Assembly (NCBI GenBank): GCA_009760855.2
Contig: WPIO01000068.1
Coordinates: 246,001 to 310,000, forward strand
Direction of reading: 5' to 3'
Length of the DNA stretch: 64,000 nt
Source: Cristatella mucedo
Taxonomy: Eukaryota; Bryozoa; Phylactolaemata; Cristatellidae
The notes beneath the pieces are model-generated. The model was not told the origin of the DNA. It did not search any database and worked only from the letters and a program-made list of their open reading frames with translations. The translations under genes and the position numbers were made by a program. This document shows positions 23,438 through 35,585 of this stretch, one piece after another (positions within the stretch are counted from its first letter, which is position 1; each line of letters begins with the position of its first letter).

Positions 23438-23571
23438 CCGGGGTAAGGTGCTCGCCCTAAAGTACCGTGGTCGTGAGCTTGCACCCTGCAGCAGATTAAA
23501 CATTTTTTTGGATAGAGTTTTAAGTGCTCTTATTGCATTAAAAATAAATTACATTATTACTATTGTAATTT
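23438..23571 (+). mobile_element. Degraded SINE1-like copy
   Basis: GGGGTAAGGTGCTCGCCC (A-box region), GTGGTCGTGAGCTTGCACCC (B-box region), then GATAGAGTTTTAAGTGCTCT and an ATTACATTATTACT end keep the SINE1 order with many changes. Confidence 0.6.
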
Positions 23572-24711
23572 GATGTCTGTGAAAAGAGATCCAATGTGTT
23601 CTCATGACAGACTTGGGCTGGTGAAATTTTATCTTCTAAAAGATAGCTGTTAGGCACAGCCCAGCCCTCGAGAACAAAATTTGATTCATCGGCCTATAAA
23701 CCCACCGGTCCCGAGGGGATGAAGTCTTTCTGCCAATCGCGTTTACTCACGAGTTGAGTACCATCGTATCAGAATCAAAGGATCAGCAGCGCATTCACTC
23801 TCGAGAAGCTGCCTTTTTTTGGTTCCGTATGCTTTGGGTGCTAACCTGTGCATAAGTCCGTGCATGTCAGACAACAGAGGTCATAGCAACCGATGGCCCT
23901 GACTAGGGTGCTTAAGCACACCCCGACTAGAGTGTTCTAGGGTGCTTAAACACAGTGCCTAAGAGCGATACTTGCATGCTTTTTTTGAATGCTTGTCTAA
24001 GCACGATACATTACATTTCTTACTATCTTTGCTTATTGATTTTATTAGTGATTTAACCGACCTACTAGCGAAATTATGCTTATTTGCGTCTCTTAATGCG
24101 ACACTTACACTTGTAGAGCAACCAGACCACGTGATCACATGGCCTGAAGCGACAGGTCTTTCGTTATCTCTAGGCTCACGCCTCGAAGCATTTTTAATGA
24201 CTTACATAGCTTAAATGTCTATGAGTCCTCTGTTAATACCTATCTGTCACTCTACGTCGGACTTGCTTCAGCTCCTGGACAAAGCCGTACGTGTACAGGT
24301 GTACGGACTTGCCCTCGTTTCGCTAAGCTGACGTGGTCGCTGGAGTATCGAGCCGGTCACCAGTCACTCCGCCTGATTACCCGTCGCCACAGCACTTCTG
24401 TTTACTCGCTTAATGCGTTTCAGGATCATCAAATCGTAGAGTGCATTATTCATCGCACTCTTATGCATACAAGGAAAACGCAATTAGCACGTCAAAGCTC
24501 AAAACTCGACAGCTATAATTCCAGTCACGTCTTGGTGGTTTAACTATATTTTCCACTATAGCTCGTTTAGAGGAGTCTATTCTGTTCAATTTCTGCTTTT
24601 GATCATTCAAACTTACGAGTGGCGTAAAAGTGACTACTCCTTTTTCCTTTTCCCCTTCTTAGTTCGTCTTCCTATGAGCTTCATGAGCAAAGGATTCACC
24701 ATTCATTTGAA
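23572..24711. other. Interval with no recognised feature
   Basis: About 1.1 kb. Around 23910-23960 a short imperfect repeat of GACTAG...GTGCTTAA(G/A)CACA occurs. No gene can be supported. Confidence 0.4.
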
Positions 24712-24870
24712 TTAGTAACTAGCTGTACTCCTTAATAAAAATCAGCTGCTTTTTCATAAATGACATTCATACGTATCTGATTACTTCTATCATTTATTGC
24801 AAGATTAAAGAGATGGGAATATAAAACAATTTGCTTGTAAAATTCTGAAACATAGCACCGAGAGCAGCAA
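24712..24870. repeat. Direct repeat, copy 1 (159 bp)
   Basis: It aligns almost without gaps to 25787-25944, for example TCATAAATGACATTCATA and GAGATGGGAATATAAAACAA in both; I estimate roughly nine bases in ten identical by eye. On the minus strand the copies share a coding-like frame (RCYVxxFYKxIVLYSHL). In this copy an extra A in a run at about 24736-24741 shifts that frame. Confidence 0.9.
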
Positions 24871-25240
24871 CCCCAATGTAATTGCTAATAGGTTCAGCAC
24901 ATAAACTGCACTAAACCCACAAGTTAAAAATTCAAACGAATTCCTCGGAATCACAACTAACACAATCATTTCACTTAGTGTTATAAAAGAATTAATTTTT
25001 TTTGGCACATTAAGATGTTTGGAAAATAAGCCTGGTAAGTGATAGAGAGCCATTAATAGTAAAACTAGTATTAATAACAACGATTGCTTCTATTATAAGT
25101 ATACTAGGTCGTTTTGCTTGCCGGTTAGGAGAATTAAATCTCAATCTTGGTCGCACACACGGAATAAAAAAGATGCCAAACCATACGGGATGAATCTTAA
25201 ACCAGCAAGGTGAAGCAAATATAAAGTCACTCAGAGCCAT
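24805..25240 (-). CDS. Two overlapping hydrophobic open frames, unrecognised
   Basis: The minus strand holds a 76-codon frame (25010-25240, MALSDFIFASPCWFKIHPVW at its start) overlapping a 91-codon frame (24805-25080). The second is strongly hydrophobic, with possible membrane segments MLLILVLLLMALYHL, VLNLLAITLGLLLSVLCF and one around IVLVV. It lies between the two direct repeats, and its last codons run into copy 1 in a different frame from the one conserved there. I cannot name a family. It may be chance AT-rich hydrophobic translation or remnants of a membrane-protein gene. Confidence 0.2.
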
Positions 25241-25622
25241 TTAGTCGAGCCGTTGGCTAGTAACTTTGGCTGTTCACTTAATTGTGCTCAAGTAAGCATG
25301 AAAAACCAAAAAGACTAGCTCATTAGGGTGAAGGGGAAGCTGATCGTAACAGAACGGTCTTAGCAGGGATGTACAAGCAGGCAAAAGGCTAACCAAATTG
25401 CCTGCAGATGTTGAATTATAGAATACAAGATTGAGGTGCACACAGGCATAAGCATTTTTTTGCTGTACTATCCTTATTAAAGAGATCCCTCATTTTTGCA
25501 ATATTACTAAGCAGCAGAACTGGCAGGCTTGATAACGGAGCTGATGTAATCATTTGGTGACAGGTCATTCTGGGATAAGGTATTAAAGCCAACAAATAAA
25601 AACGAGATTTGCCTCATATACG

Positions 25623-26024
25623 TCACGACCTAACTTGGACACGAACACGGAACTTGTAAGTGGTGCTAATTTCAGCTGACAACAATGAATACTGCCGACT
25701 CATCGACCTTGTATCACAGATAGTGACTTTTAGATCCGGCATCAATGCAGGCAGAAGTTGCGGAACTGACGAAGAAAGTCCCTGCGTTAGTAAATAGCTG
25801 TACTCCTTAATAAAATCAGCTGTTTTTTCATAAATGACATTCATAAGTATCTGATTACCTCTACCATTCATTGCAAGATAAAGGAGATGGGAATATAAAA
25901 CAATTTTCTTGTAGAATTTTGGAACATAGCACCGAGAGAAGCAATTTAACGTAGCAATACCACGTCCATAAAAAGACGACTTTTTAAGATCAAGTGAGGG
26001 TAACACAAGTTTAAAGACAGTCAT
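25623..26024 (-). CDS. Unrecognised 133-codon frame covering direct repeat copy 2
   Basis: The frame stays open through the whole 158-bp repeat, giving YVPKFYKKIVLYSHLLYLAM then an NVIYEKTADFIKEYSYLL stretch. The homologous frame in copy 1 keeps similar residues (SEFYKQIVLYSHLFNLAIND), which suggests the repeat derives from coding sequence. I see no known domain. It may be an exon or exon fragment of a duplicated gene, or part of an unrecognised mobile element. Confidence 0.3.
   Translation of the reverse strand: MTVFKLVLPSLDLKKSSFYGRGIATLNCFSRCYVPKFYKKIVLYSHLLYLAMNGRGNQILMNVIYEKTADFIKEYSYLLTQGLSSSVPQLLPALMPDLKVTICDTRSMSRQYSLLSAEISTTYKFRVRVQVRS
25787..25944. repeat. Direct repeat, copy 2 (158 bp)
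   Basis: Partner of 24712-24870, in the same orientation and about 1075 bp away. Its coding-like frame on the minus strand is uninterrupted. Confidence 0.9.
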
Positions 26025-26855
26025 TACTTACACCAACGGCTCCGTGGTGTAGTGCTCAAATCTCCCAATCTCTGGTAACAGCCTCAAGAAATATGCAGAC
26101 CATCGCAATTTCAAGGACTTCGCGCCAACATATTTCTGAGTAAACCTACATTTTACTATGTCAATTTATTTGGTTCAATCTGCATTTATTTTGAGAACCT
26201 TTGTTGCCATCAAGGTGTGAATGCCATCGGAACTAGCTGCTAAGGAGTGATGAGATTGATATACTGAGAGACAATAACAGCCAAATTGCAACCGCTTGTG
26301 ATTTTCATGAATTAATTCCTTAGTTTTTTGTTCCAAAATACATCGGCAAAACCGAGAGAATACATTTTTCAAAAGCAGTTCGCCGAGAACGGATCGTAGG
26401 GGCACCTGCTTCTATACACAAGTATTGTTTGACCTTTGGCTCTGATGACTCTGCCTCGAAATCGCTTATCTAGTTAGGATGTAAAGAAATGCAGGGAAGT
26501 GATAGTGCTACTCTTGAAGATGTCAGGCTCTCGGCCAGCACTTGCTGACAAATTCTACATAAACTGCCAAGAAATCACTAGCCAATACATCGCAGAGCCG
26601 CGGTTAATCACCAGACCTCAATGCTCTATGAAATGGCGATCGAAGAAAAGCAGCAAGTCATAAGCATGCACGATACCAAGCCAGCCAGATACGGCGTCAG
26701 CAGTGATCTCACTACAGCGAATCTTGAAGATGTCAAGTGCTACAAGGTAAAAATGTGGCACAGATGAAGGCCATGGACGATTCTCGTGAGATCAAATCGG
26801 GAAATCCATTATAAGACAAGAGATGCCGGACTTTGTAACTACGATATATTTTAAG
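25945..26855. other. Interval with no recognised feature
   Basis: About 900 bp. A tRNA-like GGCTCCGTGGTGTAGTGCTC occurs near 26038, but no B-box follows. No gene can be supported. Confidence 0.4.
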
Positions 26856-27008
26856 CTGAGCTGGTTTTGTCTAGCGGTCAAGGTGCTCGCCCCGACCAAG
26901 GTCTGACTGAGGTAGTGGGCTCGAGCCCCGAGGCATATGTGAAGCGCCTGAATAGTGATTAAGTTCTCTTGGGGCGCTACATAAATGAATTATATTTATA
27001 TATATTTT
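26856..27008 (+). mobile_element. SINE1 copy, near complete
   Basis: The tRNA-like head GAGCTGGTTTTGTCTAGCGG then TCAAGGTGCTCGCCCCGACC (A-box), a B-box GTGGGCTCGAGCCCC, then the tail GAAGCGCCTGAATAGTG, ATTAAGTTCTCTTGGGGCGC and an AAATGAATTATATTTATA end. This copy and the one at 55967 are the best SINE1 references in the window. Confidence 0.9.
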
Positions 27009-27461
27009 TTAGCTGGTTGCTTACAGGTTTCAGGTATTTTAGCCTTGACTGAAGATGTGATAATCAAAGTGCTCCTCCATCTTGTGACGACCATCGGTAC
27101 TGTAAAGCCATTTGCTGTTGTAGTTTTCTTTAAAACCGCTTCAGTACGAACTATGGATGTCGTGAACCACTTCTCTAGTGCTGATCAAGCTGTATCGCAT
27201 ATATATTAAATCTTGCTGCTAATAGCATCTGTATTTGACTGTCACAATCTTTCCCGTGACTCGCCTGATAGGCATCTATTCCACATTTACATAAAATGCA
27301 ATTATGTGGCTTTGTATCGTACGCCGATGACAGAATTGGGTAATGATGGAGGGAACAACTGATCTGCCTCACGAGTTTCACATTTATACTAGTACTGTTC
27401 ACGTTTCATTGAACTGATGTAAATCTTGATGTCGATTATTGTAATAATTATTAGGATAGTA

Positions 27462-27525
27462 ATAAATGTTATGCCACCCTTCTAGAACTTAATCTCTTTC
27501 TAGATTCTTTATTTATCTTGTATGG
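27462..27525 (-). mobile_element. LINE/SINE1 tail remnant, minus strand
   Basis: The minus strand contains TCTAGAAAGAGATTAAGTTC then TAGAAGGGTGGCAT, matching the hairpin tail of family A with a weakened outer stem. Confidence 0.6.
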
Positions 27526-27751
27526 GAAGAATGATCATACTGTGATATTTACCTATCTATATCTGTTGTTTTTTCAAAAGAGATTGCAACTGGTGTATGC
27601 AATGCGGTGATCTTCGCGTCCCCTGTTTGTCAAAGACGTCGCACGGTCACAATCATTCGATTGTTTTTAAATTGATGTCTTGTAACACAAATGAATCGGA
27701 CTTCATGCCACTATTCATAGTACCATAATTATTGTTATTAACTGCATTAAC

Positions 27752-27812
27752 GAGTCATTTGTATAGCGCTATCTGAGAACTCAATCTCCATTTGGGCGCT
27801 TCACAACTCGCT
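27752..27812 (-). mobile_element. LINE/SINE1 tail remnant, minus strand
   Basis: The minus strand reads GAAGCGCCCAAATGGAG, ATTGAGTTCTCAGATAGCGC, TATACAAATGACTC. Both hairpin arms are still visible. Confidence 0.7.
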
Positions 27813-27985
27813 GAACTAGAAGCATTAAAAAAATTAGTAACTAACAAGATATCCTGCAGGGGCAAGCCTGTGAAAGGACCAAATTATCCTGCTCAGACAA
27901 GCATGCAAGACCACACAAGAGGGCCTCCGTAGTTGCTGGTTAGTAAGAGCCCCATGTGAGTAGCTTGCACCTAGTCACGCCTAGG

Positions 27986-28915
27986 TTAGCAAAGGACACA
28001 AGAAGAAAATGATGCAAAATACGGTGTGTACAAAAACCTATCGTTTAAACCCTTAGTTGCAACTGACACAATATAACAACCCAAAATCGTAAAAAAGGAC
28101 AATTTACCCTGATGCAGAACTAGTGTGTGTAAAAGGTAGGTGTCTAGCTTCGTTCTGAATGTCCTTAAATCAGAAGATTTTGCAATGCCAGTCGGTAGTG
28201 AATTCTGTGCCAATGGAGTATATTACCGGAAGACGTGGTCTCCAAAGGATTTGATGCTAACTAGGGTCACAAATAATCGACCGACGTCAGAATAGCCGGT
28301 GGCGTAATTGAAGGCCTGCTATGAAAACTTCATATTTAGTAGGCCTGAGCAAGAGAACTGGGAACTTAATGGCAAGTGAAAGAATTTTCAAGTTGAACCT
28401 CTTCAAGGTAGGCAGCTACTGCATGTGGATGATTATTCCAGAGATGCAACAGCTGAGACGTTGGCGAAAGATAAGCCAATCAGCCGAGTTTTTGATCAAG
28501 TGCAAGCTTCTTATTCACTGGAATGTAGAGCTACCAGCAGTGAGTGAAATACGTTTAGTCTGAATGTCAAGAATGCATGAACCTGATGAGCCATCGCACT
28601 TATCTAAGCAAGCTGGAATTGTGCGACGTCAGGTATGTGACAGAAGCCATACTTAACTGTAAAATCAATTTTCTCACTCATCTACATTTCATTATGGAAG
28701 CGGACCACCAAAGATTCTGTGTAAAGGCTACAGGAACCGATTTGAAGAGTTGTTTCCAGTTTGCAATTGATAATTATGTTTTTGCGTGTATTTCGTCTCA
28801 AAAGTCTGCTGTTGGTTGAATGCTCGGAAAAGAGATATGTTGGCTGTTGCCCAGAAATATCTAGCACATGATCTAAGTTAACGTAAAGCCGGACTGGATG
28901 GTGCCATGGCGCCAT
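27986..28915 (-). pseudogene. Diverged LINE (CR1/L2-type) C-terminal fragment, third lineage
   Basis: On the minus strand, around 28120-28260, the translation in broken frames resembles the family A C-terminus: a WRPRLP/GDHVF-like start, then AQNSLPTGIAKSSDLRTFRT and KLDTYLL, matching AWNSLPTCIRTSPDLTTFKR and NLKTYLF. Overall similarity is much lower than among family A copies, and the 3' end lacks the hairpin tail. The part upstream to about 28915 contains weak coding-like frames that may belong to the same element. This extension is an inference. Confidence 0.5.
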
Positions 28916-31717
28916 GAATGATCATGAAAGTTCGAAGTCGCAACTGCTTTTGCAGCAGGTTTGCTCCTTTTAGGGTTTTTGTGTTCTAGTTATGAGAAGC
29001 TGACCCAGACGAGTATTGACACTGATCACAGTTAGTTGTGTTGAGTTAATTGGACTATCAAACCCGAGGAGGACCTTAATTTGAGCAGAATGTCATCAAA
29101 TGTTAGGGAAATATATCAACCGGACTATGAAGCTCTCGAGATTACTAGTGGTTCCTGAATTACAACCTATTAGAACTGCACGAGTCCTGCCTAAAAATTA
29201 GTCAGTTATGGTTCGGGGTTCAAGCAAGTTTTTGATTCGATTCAATGAATTCAATCCGTTCGTTGGTGTTTCATTCATGTAACCTCCATGACTATCCGAT
29301 TCAAAAACTCAACTCAAGAAAGCGGATTCGTTCTTTTAAGGTACGGGCACTCTTGATTTCTGCCACGAGCTCTGCTGCAGTCTAAATACCTGCCTGTATG
29401 AAGGCAGCCTCAACGACTGGCCTTCGATGACTCGAGACACCAGGTTTTCCTGCTTATTTTTCACTCGCCGCAAAGATTTGCATCATTGCAAGCACAGCGT
29501 TCGCCACCTAAGGACTTAGATGCAGGAGCCTTCCCAGCGCGTTTGTAACACCATTATGCATACGGCCTTAACAACCTCACATTCTACCCGAAATAAGTTC
29601 GTACGGCAAGTTTACCCGGCTCTGGTTAGCCTAGACTGTGACTTGACCTTCGAAGAGGTGAAAAAGGCATCTCCTTAGAAAACTCTGTTATCTCAATTAC
29701 CAGACCTATAAATAACCGACCAAATCGCCGCTGTAGAAATTGGCTCAAGCATAAATGGCAACATTTACTATCTTTCGGTTTAGCAACGGCTGAGACGGCA
29801 ACCTTCGAACGCCCAGGAGATGGCAAAGGTTAACGTCTGTGGTTCAATGATACAAACTAGTGAATCTTGGACAATCAATATAAACAAACGAAAGATGTGC
29901 AGATGCGGACCGACTCCACGGCCATTTACACAGCCACACTATGTAATCAACATCTAATATGTAGTAATACTATGTAATAACACTATGTAATCAGGTAGCA
30001 GCTGGAATGCAGACGACTCTGCAGTCGGATTTCCGAGTGCTCGAACGTCGCTAGGAAGTGCCACCCAGTGCTCCCGTTGGGCTGTTTGGGTCGAAGCTAC
30101 ATTTCATCTGAGATTCGATACATCAGACTACGGCACACTAGCCCTGAGAGTTGAGGTCCTCTGCTCGGAGCGCACTTCAATAGCCGGCTTGTGTAGTTCA
30201 GCATCACTGAAGTCCGACAAAAGGGTATGGCTCGTCGAGCGGACGGATGTTCGTCCGCACACTAAAGTTTGCACCGATCTCCTAGCTCCAGCGGTCCGGC
30301 TCCAGCTTCAGTGGCGACAGTATCGACCTAGCCCAGCGAGGGCCTCTTCTGCTCGGTGCAGCCTATGCACGCATCGTCGCTCCCGAATAACTGCTTGTCT
30401 GAGCACCCAACCAGGCCGAGCTCAGCACCTGCTGCTCAGTATCATCTAGCAAGCCACTCACTGCCACTTGAAAGCAACTGGGAGGAGGCATGTGCTTGCA
30501 TGCTGCTGCCCCCCTGCTGTTTGAGCGCCGGCGGCGATGAAGGCAGATGAGAATCCGATAAGCTGACCGATATCCTAACAGGCATGGCTATCGATGCAGC
30601 CCGTCCAATGAAGGTTGCCCCAGAGGGCGAGACTGAGATGGCGTGGCTGTTCGCTAGTGCATTAATTTAAATGAATCGAGCCCATTTAAAATGCAACGAG
30701 CGCATTTCACTCTGACCAGCAGCCCTCGAGCGATGAGCTTGCTGCATAGCAGTGCCAGCCCGCGACACGGCCACTGGTCGAGCTGGGCAAGCTGAAGTGG
30801 CATCCAGGCTCGTACAGTGTCTCTGACTTCGCGCTCAGGTCCTTCAGCATCTTTGGCACTGCCCTGTCTCGCTTGTGTCCGTACAGACCACTGGCTCGAT
30901 CGACGCGTTCGCTACGCAACTCTGACGTCGCTTAATCGGTCGTAATAGAAACGTTGCTGTGTATCTACGGCACCGTCATTGAGACGCCCCGCCCAGCTAA
31001 AACTGCTTGGTGTGATGCAAAGTAGACAACCTGACCAAAAATAGAGTTGAGTATGTGAGTTCATTTAAGCGTACTTTGGCATAATCGGGCTGCTTGTGAG
31101 AACCGTTTGATTATGTACCTTTAAAGTATCCACAGGTCGCTAATTTACACCTAGAAGAAGCAATTAGAGTTAAACGAAAAGTCAAGCACGCTTCTACGTG
31201 CTTCGACCATGTGGACATCTAGAGTTAAGATCTTCTGGGGGTAATTATGACAAACTTACATAATAAATTGATTTTTAATGCAGCTTTTTTAAGTTGCAGT
31301 ATCTGAAAAAGAAAGTGACTAGCGATCGCTGCTTTACTCAAGTTCGGTACCAGCTCCAGAACTAATGTTCTATGTCTCAAACCTGGCATTTATAGCGGTG
31401 CAAGTCCTGGCCAACCCGTGAAGGTTATGGGGAAACTAGCGCATTGAAGCACAGCTAGTGAATCAAATATGGTACATTGATACCCGTAGCTATGTCGATT
31501 GTAAAATAACACCGAAGCATTAAAGAGGGCCCATACCATAACACCAAAGTACATGACCACTGCGTAAAACAGTCCATTCAAAAGCTTCAGAGGGTCAAAT
31601 GAATGCAGAATCAGCCGTATCATATGCGCAGTCTGGTTCGAAGCCTAGGGTACAACTTATCACGCATTACACGTGAATTATCCGGTTCGTATAGGTTGTG
31701 ATTCCCTAGTTGAAATT
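28916..31717. other. Long interval without recognised genes
   Basis: About 2.8 kb. A small tandem of ACTATGTAATNA-type units occurs at 29936-29993. A moderately GC-rich stretch at 30000-30900 has short frames on both strands, with no domain that I recognise. Confidence 0.4.
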
Positions 31718-31880
31718 TAATGTAATGTATCGCCGTCTGTAACTCTACACAGTAAGATACCAAGCGGGTCTTAGGTAGAAGGGTTTTCCATAGCTAACTC
31801 AGAAGCCTAAGCGGATTTCGATACGCATTCAGGAGCCCGCAGACTCCAGTTCATGGAGCGAAGAGAAGGTGAAAAGCGTA
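31718..31880 (-). mobile_element. LINE family B 3'-end fragment, minus strand
   Basis: It opens with TAATGTAATG (reverse of the ATTAC end), then GTCTGTAACTC, AGAAGCCTAAGCGGATTTCG and ATACGCATTCAGGAGCC, matching the end of the family B ORF (MRTESRLGCECA) and 3'UTR. Only about 160 bp remain. Confidence 0.8.
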
Positions 31881-33079
31881 GCCAAGTAAATAGGGCAGCT
31901 GAGGTCGGTGAGCTAATGAGTAGCATCGAAGTACCTACTAAAACCCCTTTGCGCCAGTCATTATCTGGCTAGTGTAGCTCGGAAACGGTTTACTGCCCCT
32001 CCTTAAAATTTAGCCATTATCCTCCAGGATCATTAAATACGCCCAACACGCCTAAAGCGACCGGCTATGTGCATTTTTCAAGGTTCAGAGTCACCACCTC
32101 CATCAATCTCGAGTAAAAAAAAAAGCGGAAAATTTTCAGAGGCCTTCTTCTCAGTTGACGTTATAATAATCTTTTCTTCATTCGAATCATTGAGAGTCCT
32201 CATAGATATTCAGTATATCTTTTTCGAATCCTCGTCTTTAAGAAAGTCAGGTCATCAATCCACTTGGCTGTGGGGACACACTAATTAAAATCCGACTTTG
32301 TCACAAAACTAGAAAGTGGTTCTTAGTCACCACATAAGTATGAGCGAACACTCAGTCACAATGTTGCGCAAACAGTAAGTTTCCATTTTACTATTTTTCT
32401 ACTTTTTATTTTCTTCGTTGGCATTCTCTTTTCCAATCCAGTCACATTTGCTGACAATCATTAAGACGTTCTGCGAGCAAAACTGAGCACATATTTTGAC
32501 TGAACATGCAACCTTTGCCTGACTCTCTAAATGATGTGGACAATTAAATTATTGTGAATCTCAGACTACAGGACTAATTGATTCAACTACCAGGGCCTGG
32601 TTGTAGCTTAAAGAAGTTGTAGACATGCAACTGCTTGAACATTGCCCATATCCATAAACAGGCTAAAATATCAATAGAGTCGTTGCAGGACAGCTCGCAT
32701 AAACGTTATAAAACAAAAAAGCCACTCTCTGCAAGTCAATAAAAACGCGAAGACGAGTCATCGAAAGTCAGCTAGTATGAAGTCAACAAGAAGTCTCTTC
32801 GGCCATCGTAAAGCAAAAGCATGTGACTTACAGCATTGACACCGTTGTTATGGCACTGAAAACTGCCAAAATACGGTTCCTCGATAGGAGCATAGCTACC
32901 GCTGTCAAGTTTCACATGGCTTCCAGTGCATACACCATCCAAAGCACAATCAAATAGGCGCAGAGTAGTTTGACTAGCCGCAGAGCTGCAGTCCATCACA
33001 TCAGTAGTGAGTAACTTAGCCGACTCAAATGCAAGTTACAAGTGTCAGGCTCTGCAGTGACAATAACGTCTCATTCTGA
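31881..33079. other. Interval with no recognised feature
   Basis: About 1.2 kb of AT-rich DNA with short frames only. Confidence 0.4.
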
Positions 33080-33485
33080 ATGATACCCCGTACAAACCTT
33101 AAATCCCTTGGAGACCGTGCATTTAGCTCGTATGCTCCCACAGCCTGGAACTCCCTCCCGACCTGCATCAGAACATCCCCTGACCTGACCACATTTAAAA
33201 GAAACTTAAAAACATACTATTTAGGACAGCATTTAGTGGGTCTTTGTGATTCGTCCTCGATGTGCTTATGCGTGCTGACACTGTTCATGCTGCCACTAAT
33301 CACATTTGCATGCTGACCCAGTGCATGTAACCCCTAACCATGTTATTCATTTTGTTTGTTTTTCAAGCATGATTTTACTTACTATTCTATTGCGTATCAC
33401 TTTGCAGCAAATGTAAAGCGCCTAGAAAGAGATTTATTCTCTGAGGGCGCTTTATCAAGTGCAATATTATTATTATTATTATCAT
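33080..33485 (+). mobile_element. LINE family A 3' fragment
   Basis: It covers the last 50 or so codons (PRTNLKSLGDRAFSSYAPTA onward) plus the 3'UTR, hairpin tail and (ATT)n end. A one-base deletion in the final codons (AAACATACTATTTAG where others have TACCTATTTAG) shifts the last residues. It is close in sequence to the 56978 copy. Confidence 0.9.
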
Positions 33486-33589
33486 TTAGTTCATCAGTTT
33501 TAGGGGAGCTGCGCCAGATGCTAACTCACTTGCTACGATCTCAGATGTGTTGTACTTGAAATTTGCCAGAGAAGATCCAAGCTGTTTCG

Positions 33590-34340
33590 ATGTCTACAGC
33601 TAGCCATCACGTCCGATCCCTATCCAAGGTCAAGGGCTGTCTCCCACAGTTGCTTGTAAAACATTTAACTATGTCCTTAGTTCTGTCTCGGCTTGGTTAT
33701 TGTAATTCCCTTTAGGCTGGGCTGCCAAAGAAAGCTATTATGCCACTGCAGCTGACTATGAATATGGCTGCAAAGCTGGTCTTCAAGTCCCAGAGGTTTG
33801 AGCACGTGTCTCCATTGCTAGAAGAGCTAGGATGGATGCCGGTTGAGCAATGGATACAGAGCAAATTTCTTAGGCTGACCCACAAGGCCCGCCACGGCTT
33901 GGTTCCTTCGTACCTAGCTGAACTGCTGCATCAGTTTCAGCCTGTTCGCGCCCTCAGGTCCTATGTGGACAATAAATTAGCTGTTACATTCATCCGCTTA
34001 AAGACCGTTGGCGACAGAAGCTTTAGCTCTGCAGGTCCTAGGCTGTGGAACTCGCTTCCACAATTCTTACGAAAGGACAATTACTCTCCTGCTGCCGACT
34101 ATGGCACATCTTTTTCAGCGGTCCTGAACTGCTACTTTCATGCTAGGCACTACCTCAACTGCTCTCCTGACTCTGCTATGCTTCCCACTTTCTCTTTGTC
34201 GAGTGAGACGAAATCTGTTCGCTACCGAATGCGTACCGCAAGCCACTTAGGCTGTGAGTGCGCTATACAAAACCCTCCTGTGTAACACCCACATGGTCTT
34301 TATGACTTTGTGGAGTTACAGACGGAGATACATTACATTC
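33590..34340 (+). pseudogene. LINE family B 3' fragment with nonsense codon
   Basis: Coding similarity starts at STASHHVRSLSKVKGCLPQ and runs through RPLQLTMNMAAKLVFKSQRF, LEELGWMPVEQW, RHGLVPSYLAELLHQFQPVR and FSSAGPRLWNSLPQFL to CECAIQNPPV. A TAG at about 33712 interrupts the LAGLPKKAI segment. The family B 3'UTR (ACACCCACATGGTCTTTATG) and the end GAGATACATTACATT follow. The RT catalytic core is absent through 5' truncation. Confidence 0.9.
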
Positions 34341-35428
34341 ATGTCTTAAGAGGGGCAGACTGGCAAAGACTAATGCTGGCCACGTCAATAGCAACCTAAT
34401 AGCTTTAGTATCATTTAGTTATCTATTAGGATGGCTAGCGTTACATGAAAAAGTGAACAAGATATCCAGAACCATTTTTACAGATGAAGCTGAGGTTTAA
34501 AGTTACACTTTTCCAATCGCAGAAACCTTAATGATCTGATCAGACACTTTGATCTTACGAAGTCCAAATGCAGAGCCTTTGATGTTAGTGCTCACTGAAT
34601 AGAAATTTTTAAGTGAAAGTGTAAAATTGTTAGAAAAGACGGATGCTTCACGAACTTAGTTTTTTTTTTAAGCTGGTATGATCGGCAGTGTTTCTGTATG
34701 AATGAGGTTAGTTTATTCGGAGCTGTAAGAATCACCTGCAACTCGACTGAATGGTGTCTATTCCCTGACAGTTCACCAAGAATATCATTGCCATGTTGCT
34801 TCATAGCAGCGACCTCAAAGTGAGCCACAGCACTGTCAAGATGTTGCTGAGTGCCTTGAATCAAGGTGACTGTGGCTGTGGTGTCATTGGAAACTTTCAA
34901 ATGTTGCCATTCCTGATGGGCCGCCAAGGCGATTTATACGAGTTTTCCCATTTTTGTGGCCTATAAGACGGCCGAGACACTAAAGTACATTATCCCAAAC
35001 GTTAATGGCCACTGAAGACGGTGTAGCTGCCGTTAGACCCTCGGAAGATGTTGAAACCACCACTGAAAATTATGTTAGACCTCACCAAGCAAATTGTGTC
35101 AACTCTGGACAATGGGACGGCAGCTCTCTAGTATCCAGATTTATTCTCATTGCGATTTGAGGCGAAAGTTAAAGCTTTGTGTCGTCGTTAGATCTTAGAT
35201 ACAGAAAATCCTAGAGTGTAAAAAATTTGTGAATAATTTGGAGAGCACGGAGTAAGCGGCTAGAAAGAGCTTAGTCGCAGTGGTTTACGGTTTCTGGGTA
35301 ATCAAAAGGATGAAAACCACGAGCTGCTGGTTCAGGCTCTCCTGCAGAACTATGCGATGGAATTCACACTAATCGTCTTTGGAAGGGTATGTTTGAGGGC
35401 TTCTTAGAGAAAGTTAGTTGCAATTAGT
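34341..35428. other. Interval with no recognised feature
   Basis: About 1.1 kb. A minus-strand frame at 34592-34927 (111 codons) shows no recognisable motif. Confidence 0.4.
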
Positions 35429-35585
35429 TTGACACATGGGGGGTAACCTGCTCGCCTTTGATGACCTAGGTCAAAGTGAATGCACTTGAAAACCGAGGTT
35501 GCAGGCTCGAGCCCTGTGGCACGTGCTTAGTGCCTGCGTTGACATTAAGCTCTCTTAGGGGGCTTTAAAAATGAAATATATGTAT
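35429..35585 (+). mobile_element. SINE1-like copy, diverged
   Basis: GGTAACCTGCTCGCCTTTGA (A-box region), GAGGTTGCAGGCTCGAGCCC (B-box), then TTAGTGCCTGCGTTGACATT, AAGCTCTCTTAGGGGGCTTT and AAAAATGAAATATATG. The segment between the boxes is longer than in other copies because of an internal insertion. Confidence 0.75.

Noticed and set aside
24805-25240. Chemoreceptor-like seven-transmembrane gene
   Set aside because: Hydrophobic segments alone in AT-rich DNA are weak evidence. No family motif or consistent frame was found, so it is listed only as an unrecognised frame.
26030-26070. Possible tRNA gene (GGCTCCGTGGTGTAGTGCTC)
   Set aside because: No matching B-box, anticodon arm or acceptor stem follows.
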